DNA of 54,446 nucleotides from a virus. The notes below the pieces were generated by a model. The model ran no database searches, was not told where the DNA came from, and saw nothing but the letters and a program-made list of their open reading frames with translations. The position numbers and the translations under genes are program-made. This document shows positions 24,195-31,940 of the stretch, in pieces; the stretch's first letter is position 1; every line of letters begins with the position of its first letter. The stretch lies in the IMG/VR virus record IMGVR_UViG_3300022929_000034, positions 1 through 54,446 of that record, one strand, 5' to 3'.

Positions 24195-24330
24195 GCTGGT
24201 TACGCAAATAGGTCAGGCCGAAGCTCCTGCCGGGTTACGAGCCCAGCAGTCGCTTTTTCAATCGCAACCGCAAGCGCAGGCGATGGTTGACGGCGCTTCG
24301 CAATCAGCAAGGCCATCCACGTTGCGGTGA
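24073..24330 (+). CDS. small hypothetical protein with extended tail
   Basis: 85 residues, starting MPKADFTQWDRETLEEIARQ with NKQLREDNKALLSAWRKLVT. The first ~43 residues look like a conserved helical phage protein. The rest is antisense to the Cro-like gene at 24200-24400 over 131 bases and is probably read-through after loss of a stop. Confidence 0.55.
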   Translation: MPKADFTQWDRETLEEIARQAVDENKQLREDNKALLSAWRKLVTQIGQAEAPAGLRAQQSLFQSQPQAQAMVDGASQSARPSTLR

Positions 24331-24400
24331 TTCCGAGGTACTGGGCCATCTCGGCCTTCGCACCACGGACATCGGTCTTGAAGTATTCGGCGAGGGTCAT
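24200..24400 (-). CDS. second YdaS/Cro-like regulator
   Basis: 66 residues, starting MTLAEYFKTDVRGAKAEMAQ. EMAQYLGITATWMALLIAKR is a helix-turn-helix of the YdaS/Cro type, followed by AVAIEKATAGLVTRQELRPD. It is the only minus-strand gene within the plus-strand replication module, and has its own promoter with a palindrome in the spacer, consistent with autoregulation. The -10 lies so near the ATG that the message may be nearly leaderless. Confidence 0.75.
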   Translation of the reverse strand: MTLAEYFKTDVRGAKAEMAQYLGITATWMALLIAKRRQPSPALAVAIEKATAGLVTRQELRPDLFA

Positions 24401-24447
24401 GCCCGCATTATAATCTAACCTTTAGTTACACCAACACGGAGAAAAGC
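24401..24447. promoter_or_regulatory. divergent promoter with TAAC-N5-GTTA operator
   Basis: Minus strand: -35 TTGGTG (plus 24429-24434), 16-base spacer, -10 TATAAT (plus 24407-24412), close to the ATG at 24400. The palindrome TAACCTTTAGTTA (24416-24428) fills most of the spacer. TATAAT also reads on the plus strand (24409-24414) before the 24448 gene. This is the best-formed promoter in the window. Confidence 0.65.
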
Positions 24448-24672
24448 ATGCTTACAAAAGAGGAAATGCGCAAGGTATTTTTGAGCTGCGACATGCTCGA
24501 CAAAGATGGCCTATACGCCGACGAGGTGGACGTCTACGAGCTGTGCGCGGCGGTGGAGAAGGCCGTGGCCATAAAGTACGCCCGTGCCGAGCGTGCGGAG
24601 TGCATCAAGTTCGTGCAGTCGCTGAACACCGAGGTTGCTCGGGCACTCAAAGAAAAACGGTGGACAATGTGA
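24448..24672 (+). CDS. small hypothetical protein
   Basis: 74 residues, starting MLTKEEMRKVFLSCDMLDKD, with VDVYELCAAVEKAVAIKYAR. Small helical proteins like this are common in phage early regions. It is divergent from the Cro-like gene and possibly controlled by it. Confidence 0.65.
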   Translation: MLTKEEMRKVFLSCDMLDKDGLYADEVDVYELCAAVEKAVAIKYARAERAECIKFVQSLNTEVARALKEKRWTM

Positions 24673-24755
24673 TGGACCGCCTTGCCTACCTAGCCAAGTG
24701 CGTCCTTGTCTGGATCGCCTTCGTGATCACCCTCAGCTTATTTTGGTCCCGTTAG
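24672..24755 (+). CDS. 27-residue membrane peptide
   Basis: MDRLAYLAKCVLVWIAFVIT is followed by LSLFWSR; a single hydrophobic helix. The ATG overlaps the previous TGA by one base (TGATG). The end overlaps the convergent structural gene by 18 bases. Role unknown; could be spurious. Confidence 0.45.
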   Translation: MDRLAYLAKCVLVWIAFVITLSLFWSR

Positions 24756-26258
24756 GTTGCCGTAGTTTAGGGCGTCATACCCTGCGTATAACGCAGATGG
24801 TATTTGCATAAGAGTACCGGCACCAACAACGGGAGGAATGCCAGTGGATTCTGCTATTGCACCAAGCGTCCCTAAACCATGCACGGCCATACGGCCGTAA
24901 TTTCCTTTTTTGTAGTCCTCGTAAGCCTGCTCGGCTTCGTACGGGGCGACTGCAGCACCGGCCATGGGCACAAACCGTTTTCCTATGTTCCCAATCACGC
25001 GCAACCCGTTGACAACCCGGTTTGTAAACCGGTTGTCCTGCGGGGCTTGCGCGTTGGGCCTTTTTGCCAACAGCCTGTTGTACTCGGCTTCGTTTTCTAG
25101 GGCCGTTTGCCGCGCCCTTTCAACTGCCGAGGGCATCGCCGGGGCGGCTGACATATGCGCCTTCAAAGCAGCCCGGTGCTCTTTTAACGCGTCCGCTGCG
25201 GCTTTTTGCCGCTCCTGCATGCTCTCGGCTCTGGCGTCCGCAGCGACTTGGGCCGCAGCGATCTGATTGGTAATCACCCGTTTCTGTTGAGCCCGCGCAT
25301 CAAGCTCGGCTTGGTGTGCGGCGTTTTCTTGTGCCAATTGTGGCTCAACTATCTCGGATGGGGCCAGCACCCCGCTCCTAGTTGGACTCATGCCGGGGGC
25401 TTTGGATATGGCCTCATCGGGGTTCAAACCCATGGCCCCGAGAACAGACGTTGCCTCACGATTGCGCGCCGCATTTGCTGCGCTGGTCTCGTTCGAGCTG
25501 GTCCAACGCCGGTCGTTTCGGCCGTAGTATTCTTTTTCCTTGGGTTTGGGCGCAGATTCTTGTTGCGGGGGCGGCCCCATCCGCTCATGCAGTTCCATCT
25601 CAGGATCGCGAATCTTATGCACGTTTTGCTCGGCCCGCGCGGCATGTAGATCGCGCGTAGCCATCTCGTGTGCGTCTTGAAGCGCCTGCGCGCGGGCTTC
25701 CATGCGCTGTAGTTCATTTGCGTGCTCTTGCACAGCCTGCTCGTGGGCTTGAATGATGGGATCGTGGGCTTTGAGCTGTGCTTGGGCCTGCTCGTGTTTT
25801 TCTTGCACCGTCTTAAAACCCGTCGTATTTGCTTCCGCTGCCAAGTTTTCTGGGGTGCCCGGTACATACTGTGGGAGTATCGCTTTGGTAGCCGAATTGA
25901 TAGCTTGACCGGCAAGAATACCGCCCAGCGCTTCTGCACCGTAATCAACGCCCGGTTGCATTGGCACAGGCAATAATTTCTTGATGTCTTCGTACTTGCG
26001 GGTGACCGGGTTCATGGCATCACGCCGTGCCTGCTCCGATGTAACCTGATCAAGTTCTTTTTGACGCTCCTTGGCTATGGCCGCCGCTATCTGGTCATCC
26101 ATGCCCACGGCCGGTATTAGCATGCTAGGCTGCTCAACAACAACCCCGGCGGGAGCACCAGCAGGTGCGGCACCGGTTTCGTGCGCGACGATGGCCGACA
26201 TGGCCGCCTGTAAGTCTTCAGGCGACATTTGGGCTGTTGAGTTTTTTCCGTCGGCCAT
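24738..26258 (-). CDS. internal virion / ejection-type protein
   Basis: 506 residues. Large stretches of Ala/Gln/Glu-rich helix (about 145-215 and 310-385) predict coiled coil. The last ~80 residues are more hydrophobic and glycine-rich (MAGAAVAPYEAEQAYEDY, GTLGAIAESTGIPPVVGAGT). No enzyme motif. Position after two other large Ala-rich proteins, at the end of the structural module, suggests a protein ejected with the DNA. This is inferred from composition and context. Confidence 0.6.
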   Translation of the reverse strand: MADGKNSTAQMSPEDLQAAMSAIVAHETGAAPAGAPAGVVVEQPSMLIPAVGMDDQIAAAIAKERQKELDQVTSEQARRDAMNPVTRKYEDIKKLLPVPMQPGVDYGAEALGGILAGQAINSATKAILPQYVPGTPENLAAEANTTGFKTVQEKHEQAQAQLKAHDPIIQAHEQAVQEHANELQRMEARAQALQDAHEMATRDLHAARAEQNVHKIRDPEMELHERMGPPPQQESAPKPKEKEYYGRNDRRWTSSNETSAANAARNREATSVLGAMGLNPDEAISKAPGMSPTRSGVLAPSEIVEPQLAQENAAHQAELDARAQQKRVITNQIAAAQVAADARAESMQERQKAAADALKEHRAALKAHMSAAPAMPSAVERARQTALENEAEYNRLLAKRPNAQAPQDNRFTNRVVNGLRVIGNIGKRFVPMAGAAVAPYEAEQAYEDYKKGNYGRMAVHGLGTLGAIAESTGIPPVVGAGTLMQIPSALYAGYDALNYGNLTGPK

Positions 26259-26260
26259 TA

Positions 26261-28204
26261 CTATTTCCCTCCACTGTAAAGTTTAGCAATCCTCTGGCGT
26301 TCTTTTTCCAAACGGGCTCTGTGTACTTCTTCTTCCGTAAGGAGGGCCGGGTGCTTAATGCTATCAGCGGCAGGAGAAAGGCTGCCCGCGTCAATGGCTT
26401 TTTGGTATTGTTTTCGCCAAGCCTCGGCCACATTTGCGCGGTGTTCAAAATTCAGTTGCGCATTCTTGATGCCCGCGTACTGTGCCACCGGTGTCTTGTC
26501 TATGTCAATGTTCGAGGTGAGGTAGCCCTTCACGGCACCCGTCAAATCTTTTTCTTTGTTGGGGTCAATGCCACTTCCTAACAGCCCGTAGTACACCCCC
26601 TTACCCAGCAGCGCGGTGTAGTCGTCAAAGGTGGACCACAGATCTTTGGGCAAACTGTTTTTCAATGCGCTGAGGACATCCACATTGAAGTTGGCCCCGT
26701 AGCCCATCAGGGAAACACCAACGCCTTTTTGCGCAAGTGTTCCGGCAAAACCGCCTTGTTCTCTGAGCAAGTTGGACATCCGGGCAATTTCAGGTTGGTG
26801 CTTTAGGGTGAAATCTTCCAGTTTTGCAAAAGTATCTTTTGCATTGGCTTGTAACCCCGGAGCAAGCAGCAGTTGCGACTGGACGTAGTTATCGTATGGG
26901 ACCGCTTCAGCTTTTAGGGCATTGGCTTTTACAACTTCATTTCGTTGGTCTATACCAGCTTTTTGTACGGCGTTGAAAGTAGCAGGATACGGTTCCAATT
27001 TATTGGATACCGTTACAGGAATGCTTTCAATTTTCGCTCGTGCGGCGGCGGCAGCGGCGGCGGGATCGGCAGGTGCGGCCGCAGGGGCTGCGGTGGCTAC
27101 CGCAGCCGCAGAAGGTGTGCGTGACCAATGATTGGCTTCTATTCCGCTGCCCTGTTTCCAACCGTTTTTAATTAGCAGTTGTTTTTGCGCTTCGGTTATT
27201 TTGCCTACGTCAATTGCGTTGCCGGTAAAGTGCAGACTATCCTCCCCGATGGGGTGCCCTTCTTTCGTGAACCATTTACCATCTTTTTGGTAACCGGTTT
27301 TTCGTAAATTTTCTTGGTCTTCAGGCGTGCGAACTTGGCTGATAATAGGGATTCCAAGTTTGGACAAAGCCAGACCGTCTTCGTTAACCTTAGCGCCGTT
27401 TGGCAGAAGCGTAACTTTGGCCTTCGCAGCAGCATCAGCCGCAACAGCAGCCGCATCAGGGGCTTTTGCAGCAGCAGCCGCATCAGGGGTTTTTGCAGCA
27501 GCAGCAGCCGCAGCAGCATCAGTTTCCCCCGCACCGCCAGTTACTTTTTTACCCACGCCACCAACGGTTTCGGTCGGCTCACGCAATTTGTTAGGAGTAA
27601 GCGGGCCGTACGCAGCTTCCACGGCGGCCAATGCGTCCGCGTAATCTTTTGGGTTTGCAAAACCGCCAGCAGCATTTAGTTCTCTGACTTTAGTCAACGC
27701 ATTTCCGTACTGGGTGGACCGTGTTGCGGCCTCTGACGCAGCCAATCGTTGGCTTTCTTGCATTGTTTTGAGTTCGGCGTCCGCTGCTTTGGCTTGCGCC
27801 GAATTTGGAGCTAAATTAACTAGTTTAGATACGTATTGCGGTGTTAAAGGATCGCCTTTGAGCAACCGAGCTGCTTCCATATCCGCAGCCGTTTTGTTGT
27901 TGTTCATAATTGCCTTGGTCATGGCAAGTTGAATGCGCATTTGTGCAATAGGCAATTGTGATTCGCGTTGTTTTTCTACATTCTGGCCAAGGGCCTCTCC
28001 GGCACTCCCCAAGGAAGCCATGAAACCACCCGGCTGGTACTTCAGAAGGCCAGCGGCTACGTTAAACCAGTTCGGTTGCTCATAACGTTGCTGAAGCGCC
28101 TTCATCGCATCCTGCAGCGAATTTTGGTACTCGGTTATGTCCTCGTCCTTAGCACCATAAAAGTTTAGCTTTTCAGGACCGGGAAGATTGGATTGTTCAG
28201 CCAT
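26261..28204 (-). CDS. ejection-type protein with M15-like peptidase motif
   Basis: 647 residues. After an Ala-rich repeat linker (about 229-263), residues about 285-362 contain the hallmark of M15 (VanY/DD-carboxypeptidase-like) peptidases: S323-x-H325-xx-G-x-A-x-D332 in EDSLHFTGNAIDVGK, and E356-xx-H359-W360. H325, D332 and H359 would bind zinc. Embedded in a long virion protein, such a domain could open the peptidoglycan during DNA entry. N- and C-terminal regions are helical with no known family. Confidence 0.7.
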   Translation of the reverse strand: MAEQSNLPGPEKLNFYGAKDEDITEYQNSLQDAMKALQQRYEQPNWFNVAAGLLKYQPGGFMASLGSAGEALGQNVEKQRESQLPIAQMRIQLAMTKAIMNNNKTAADMEAARLLKGDPLTPQYVSKLVNLAPNSAQAKAADAELKTMQESQRLAASEAATRSTQYGNALTKVRELNAAGGFANPKDYADALAAVEAAYGPLTPNKLREPTETVGGVGKKVTGGAGETDAAAAAAAAKTPDAAAAAKAPDAAAVAADAAAKAKVTLLPNGAKVNEDGLALSKLGIPIISQVRTPEDQENLRKTGYQKDGKWFTKEGHPIGEDSLHFTGNAIDVGKITEAQKQLLIKNGWKQGSGIEANHWSRTPSAAAVATAAPAAAPADPAAAAAAARAKIESIPVTVSNKLEPYPATFNAVQKAGIDQRNEVVKANALKAEAVPYDNYVQSQLLLAPGLQANAKDTFAKLEDFTLKHQPEIARMSNLLREQGGFAGTLAQKGVGVSLMGYGANFNVDVLSALKNSLPKDLWSTFDDYTALLGKGVYYGLLGSGIDPNKEKDLTGAVKGYLTSNIDIDKTPVAQYAGIKNAQLNFEHRANVAEAWRKQYQKAIDAGSLSPAADSIKHPALLTEEEVHRARLEKERQRIAKLYSGGK

Positions 28205-28214
28205 GATCTACGCC

Positions 28215-29555
28215 TTATTGTGCAAAGTAATCTTCGTTGTAATTACTGTAATCTGGAATATACGGGGGCGTGTAAGGTTCTGTGGGCGTTGTATATCCAG
28301 TGTCTAACGGACCACCCGCACTAGGATTGTTTTCAATTATCCTTCCTGTGTACACCGGATTGCTGCCAACTATTTCGTAGCCGGGGTTTAGATTTCCGTT
28401 ATCGTCGTAAGGCGTGCCTGTTATTGGTCCAGAACCACCGCCGCCGCTTGGGTTGTAAGAGCTTCCGCTAGTAGCGTAGTTGTAAGCGCTCTTAGCGGCA
28501 CCCTTGATGCCGCCCCACGCATCCCCTGCAGCCGATCCTATTGAGGGTGCCAGCGCGTCGTAAACCGACCTGCCACCATAACCCGGGGATTGGAACAAGC
28601 CCGTGGCCAATGCGCCCAAGCCAGCGATGGCCGACAAAGGCGACCCGGTGGCGTTCTGGATGGTGGTCGTCGGGATCTGCGCGCCGCTCATGGCCGCCAT
28701 CTGCCGGGCCGCCACGTCCAGCGGGAACAGTTGCTGATTCTGCGCAATGGTCTGCTGTTGGCCGCCAAGGGTCGACAGCGCGTTGACATCCGCCAGCCCG
28801 CTTGCCTGCTGCTGTTGGCCAAGGTTGATCTGGCCGGTCGCGGCATTGTTCAAAGCCTGCGCCTGTTGCGATGCAGCATTACCGGCAACCTGCGCCGCCG
28901 TGGCTTGGTTTTGGTTGTACTGGTTCTGCAGGGTGCCTGCCGTGCTGCCCGCCGTGAGCTGATTGGCACGCTGCTGCTGGGCCGCCTGCAAGGCATTGGT
29001 GTACCCGGTCTGGAGGGCCTGACTCTGCAGCCCAAGCGCGCCGATGTTGGCATTGGAAATGCCCAGCGCGAGGGCGTTTGCGCCCCGCTGGGAGCCGAAT
29101 TGGCCTGACCCTACCGCACCCGAGGTGATGGACGGGGAAAGGTTCTGGGCGATGTTCTGCTGGTTCGCAAGCCGGATCTGGTCCACCACGCCACTGGTGT
29201 ACGGGTTCATGTAGTCGCCGACCAAATCGGCGGCGCTGGATGTACCGGATTGCAGGTACGGGTTGGCCTGCGTCAGGCCGCTCACCGCCGTGTTGTTCAG
29301 GTAGGGCTGGGTTGCCCCGGAAATATCCGTACCAGCGGCCGCCCCAAAGTTTGTTCCGGCGGCAGTCAGCGCGGGCTGGTAGTTGCCTTGGTTTTTGCTT
29401 ACATCGGTGAACGCCTGCGTCTGGAGCGGCGAAGCGCCTACAAATTGGGCCGCGTTCGCACCAGCAGTGCCACGGGTGGCTATGTTGTTGAGATAGTCGG
29501 TGTAATACTGCGGCGTCGTCGTGGCCGTTGTTGCGTAACTGTCAGTTAGTGCCAT
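28215..29555 (-). CDS. Gln/Ala-rich internal virion protein
   Basis: 446 residues, starting MALTDSYATTATTTPQYYTD. The middle (about 110-290) is rich in Gln, Asn and Ala. A hydrophobic segment (SAIAGLGALATGLF, about 310) precedes a Gly/Pro/Tyr-rich disordered C-terminus. This composition matches uncharacterised internal or ejected proteins of podoviruses. Overlaps the upstream gene by 14 bases. Confidence 0.6.
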   Translation of the reverse strand: MALTDSYATTATTTPQYYTDYLNNIATRGTAGANAAQFVGASPLQTQAFTDVSKNQGNYQPALTAAGTNFGAAAGTDISGATQPYLNNTAVSGLTQANPYLQSGTSSAADLVGDYMNPYTSGVVDQIRLANQQNIAQNLSPSITSGAVGSGQFGSQRGANALALGISNANIGALGLQSQALQTGYTNALQAAQQQRANQLTAGSTAGTLQNQYNQNQATAAQVAGNAASQQAQALNNAATGQINLGQQQQASGLADVNALSTLGGQQQTIAQNQQLFPLDVAARQMAAMSGAQIPTTTIQNATGSPLSAIAGLGALATGLFQSPGYGGRSVYDALAPSIGSAAGDAWGGIKGAAKSAYNYATSGSSYNPSGGGGSGPITGTPYDDNGNLNPGYEIVGSNPVYTGRIIENNPSAGGPLDTGYTTPTEPYTPPYIPDYSNYNEDYFAQ

Positions 29556-31695
29556 GATTTTTGCCTTTCGACTTCAGGTATTCTAACGGCGACTTGGCGT
29601 CCGGGGGCAGTTTGTCTGGGGGCGCAGACCGGGCGCGGGATCGGATCGCCTGCACCATCTGGTCCAATTCCTTGGCCCCGGCCTTGTTGGAGCCGTTACC
29701 CAGCGCGGAGACCACATCGGCGCTGAAGACATACTCACCGTTGGCCAGCATGGCCGTGATGTCGTCGCTGGTCCCGTCGCCCTTGCCTTCCACGTACTTG
29801 CCGCCCAGCCCGCTCAAGCCACCGGTGCGGAACACCGGGGTCCCGTCGTAGTTGGGGTGCTGGTGGTCATCAGGCTGTCCGCCCTCGGCCAGATGCATCC
29901 CACGGGACTGCAGCAGGGCCGCAAGCTGCGGCAGCACCTTTGGAGGGGTGTAGGTGCCGGTCTGGCCAAGACGCATGACCTGAGCGTTTTGGGGCGTGGC
30001 TTCCAACGCGCCGACGCCTGCCAAGGCTCTGAGGCCGGACATGATCTTGTCGTTTTGTTTTTGCTGGCCCAAGTCCTTGTAGTACCGCAAGTTCTGCTGC
30101 ATGGCCTCGTACGCTGCCTGCTGTTGGGGGGTGCGCGCCGGTGTCTGCGTTTCTGTGGACGTTGAGTCAACAAGGTCGCCGTCTTTAAAATGTTGCACAG
30201 GGCCGCCGGATGCGTACATGGCTGACTCAAACGGCAACGCGCTCATCTTGGCAATATCTTGCGCCGCCGTGGCACTGCCAATCGGCCCGTAATTCATGGC
30301 CAAATCTTCTGTCGGCTTTAAGTTGAGCTGAGTCAAATTTTGCGAGTACGGTGTGTACTTAGAGCCACCCCTGTCTCCGACGTAAGCTAGGCCAGAAGAT
30401 GGCGACATTAGTGATGGCATGTTAAGACCTCGTGCAGTGTCAGTAGATGAAATATTTCTGGTTGCGGGGGCAGCGGAAGACGATGGGGCGGGCGAAGATT
30501 CCGTGGTTGGTTTTAAGTTACCAGAATTTAAGATGTTGTTGACATCGGCATCGGTGCCGCCACCAAAATATGGCGTAGATGCGGTTGAATCTCTTGGCCC
30601 ACTTCCGATACCAATACTCGCCAATCCTTTGTCGACCGTATTAGACAACGCGCCGCTTACATTCGGCCCGACATTCAACGGCGATGCTATGTTTTTGGTA
30701 AGGCTTGAAAGATTTGATGTTCTTGCAAGTATTGATACCGAAAACGGGTCCATCCCGGTTTCTTTGGCAAAATACTTGACGGCCGCAACATTTGCCATTG
30801 ATGCCACGCCATCGCCGTACTGCCCGCTAAGAGCGGCCCTGAACATAGCCGGATTGACGCCCATCAATGTGGCCACCCGATCACCAACAAGGCTCACTAT
30901 GGCCTGACCGGGTGTTATCCTCCCGGACGCCAAGTCCGCAGCGAATTTTGCTACTACGTACCCCGGAACCAGTGGCGCAAGTATGCTGACGGTCTTGTCA
31001 ATAAACGTATCAAAATTTTGCGCGGCAATGACATTTTCTGCGCTTTGGTTTGTGTTTCCGCTGACACCATACACGCCGCCAAGGCCAACTTCGCCTAGGG
31101 CCTTGAGTAATTGACGGTCCACTGGCAAACCCGTCAAATCACTGGGGCTTACCGTGAATTTCAAATCATTTTGTTCTGTCGCTTCAGAATTTTTTGTTGC
31201 TGGCTTAAGCCAGTTATCTCGTTCGGTTTGGGTAAATTGTTTTAGTAAATTTGCTTGGTCAAGAGGGCTGACAGGGCCTGCTTCTTGGGCCGTCTTGTAG
31301 GCTGTCCTGTAGGCGTCACGGGCGTCGTTAATATTGACTTGCCTATCAAGAGCGGCTTGTTGCTCAGGCGTGCGCTTTATATCTGTAAAAGAATCCAGCG
31401 GTGAATTGGCTACCGGGCGGAAAGGAACAACATTAGGGTCCCCATCCGGCGCGTCAGAAAGGCCGCTCCATGAAGGATCAGTAGTATCTGCCGGGGCGTT
31501 ATCTGCCGGGGCGTTATCTGCTGGGGCGTTATCCGCAGGGGCGTTATCGGCCGAGGCGTTATCCCCGTTGTTATCCCCGTTGTTATCCCCGTTGTTATTG
31601 TTGAACGCGCGGCTGGTGTTGTCGCCCCCGTTGTCGCCTCCATCGCCCCCGCCATCAGCCCCACCGCCATCTTCAAAATAATGAATTCTGCGCAT
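29542..31695 (-). CDS. virion protein with N-terminal Asp/Asn repeats
   Basis: 717 residues from ATG at 31695 (MRRIHYFEDGGGADGGG), preceded by GAGGAG; a longer frame upstream is unlikely. The N-terminus (40-70) is made of short repeats (NGD; ADNAP). The C-terminal region (about 600-710) has a conserved virion-associated module: GDGTSDDITAMLANGEYVFS and ALGNGSNKAGAKELDQMVQA. GG motifs lie at 497 and 605; HLAEGGQPDD (601-610) nearly repeats HLKGGGQPDD of the protein at 3361-5097. Role probably structural. Confidence 0.65.
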   Translation of the reverse strand: MRRIHYFEDGGGADGGGDGGDNGGDNTSRAFNNNNGDNNGDNNGDNASADNAPADNAPADNAPADNAPADTTDPSWSGLSDAPDGDPNVVPFRPVANSPLDSFTDIKRTPEQQAALDRQVNINDARDAYRTAYKTAQEAGPVSPLDQANLLKQFTQTERDNWLKPATKNSEATEQNDLKFTVSPSDLTGLPVDRQLLKALGEVGLGGVYGVSGNTNQSAENVIAAQNFDTFIDKTVSILAPLVPGYVVAKFAADLASGRITPGQAIVSLVGDRVATLMGVNPAMFRAALSGQYGDGVASMANVAAVKYFAKETGMDPFSVSILARTSNLSSLTKNIASPLNVGPNVSGALSNTVDKGLASIGIGSGPRDSTASTPYFGGGTDADVNNILNSGNLKPTTESSPAPSSSAAPATRNISSTDTARGLNMPSLMSPSSGLAYVGDRGGSKYTPYSQNLTQLNLKPTEDLAMNYGPIGSATAAQDIAKMSALPFESAMYASGGPVQHFKDGDLVDSTSTETQTPARTPQQQAAYEAMQQNLRYYKDLGQQKQNDKIMSGLRALAGVGALEATPQNAQVMRLGQTGTYTPPKVLPQLAALLQSRGMHLAEGGQPDDHQHPNYDGTPVFRTGGLSGLGGKYVEGKGDGTSDDITAMLANGEYVFSADVVSALGNGSNKAGAKELDQMVQAIRSRARSAPPDKLPPDAKSPLEYLKSKGKNHGTN
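31484..31603. repeat. tandem 15-bp and 12-bp repeats
   Basis: About five imperfect 15-bp units of the type GGGGCGTTATCTGCC (31484-31560) followed by three 12-bp units (GTTGTTATCCCC, to about 31603). They encode the ADNAP and NGD repeats at the N-terminus of the 717-residue virion protein. Repeats like this vary in number between relatives. Confidence 0.85.
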
Positions 31696-31697
31696 GG

Positions 31698-31940
31698 CTA
31701 TCTCCTCAACGAATTGTTGAGGGCGAAGGCCCAGTCTTGCCACGTATCAAAGTTGCGACTATCCGGCGCGCCAGCGAAACGACCGATACCGGCAATACCA
31801 TCAGCCCACTCGTGCCAGCGCTCTTCTTCAATAGTCCCAAGCTGGTTGGCGGCAAACAGGCCAGCCATCGACGCGCACCAGAAGTCCCACTCCATGCCGC
31901 GTGGGTCAAATATTTGCCGTGAGTCAATTGCGGTGATCAT
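31698..31940 (-). CDS. small virion-module protein
   Basis: 80 residues, starting MITAIDSRQIFDPRGMEWDF, tryptophan-rich (WDFWCASMAG, WHEWADGIAG, WQDWAF). A conserved-looking small protein between the hub gene and the internal proteins; function unknown. The start overlaps the hub stop as ATGA. Confidence 0.7.
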   Translation of the reverse strand: MITAIDSRQIFDPRGMEWDFWCASMAGLFAANQLGTIEEERWHEWADGIAGIGRFAGAPDSRNFDTWQDWAFALNNSLRR

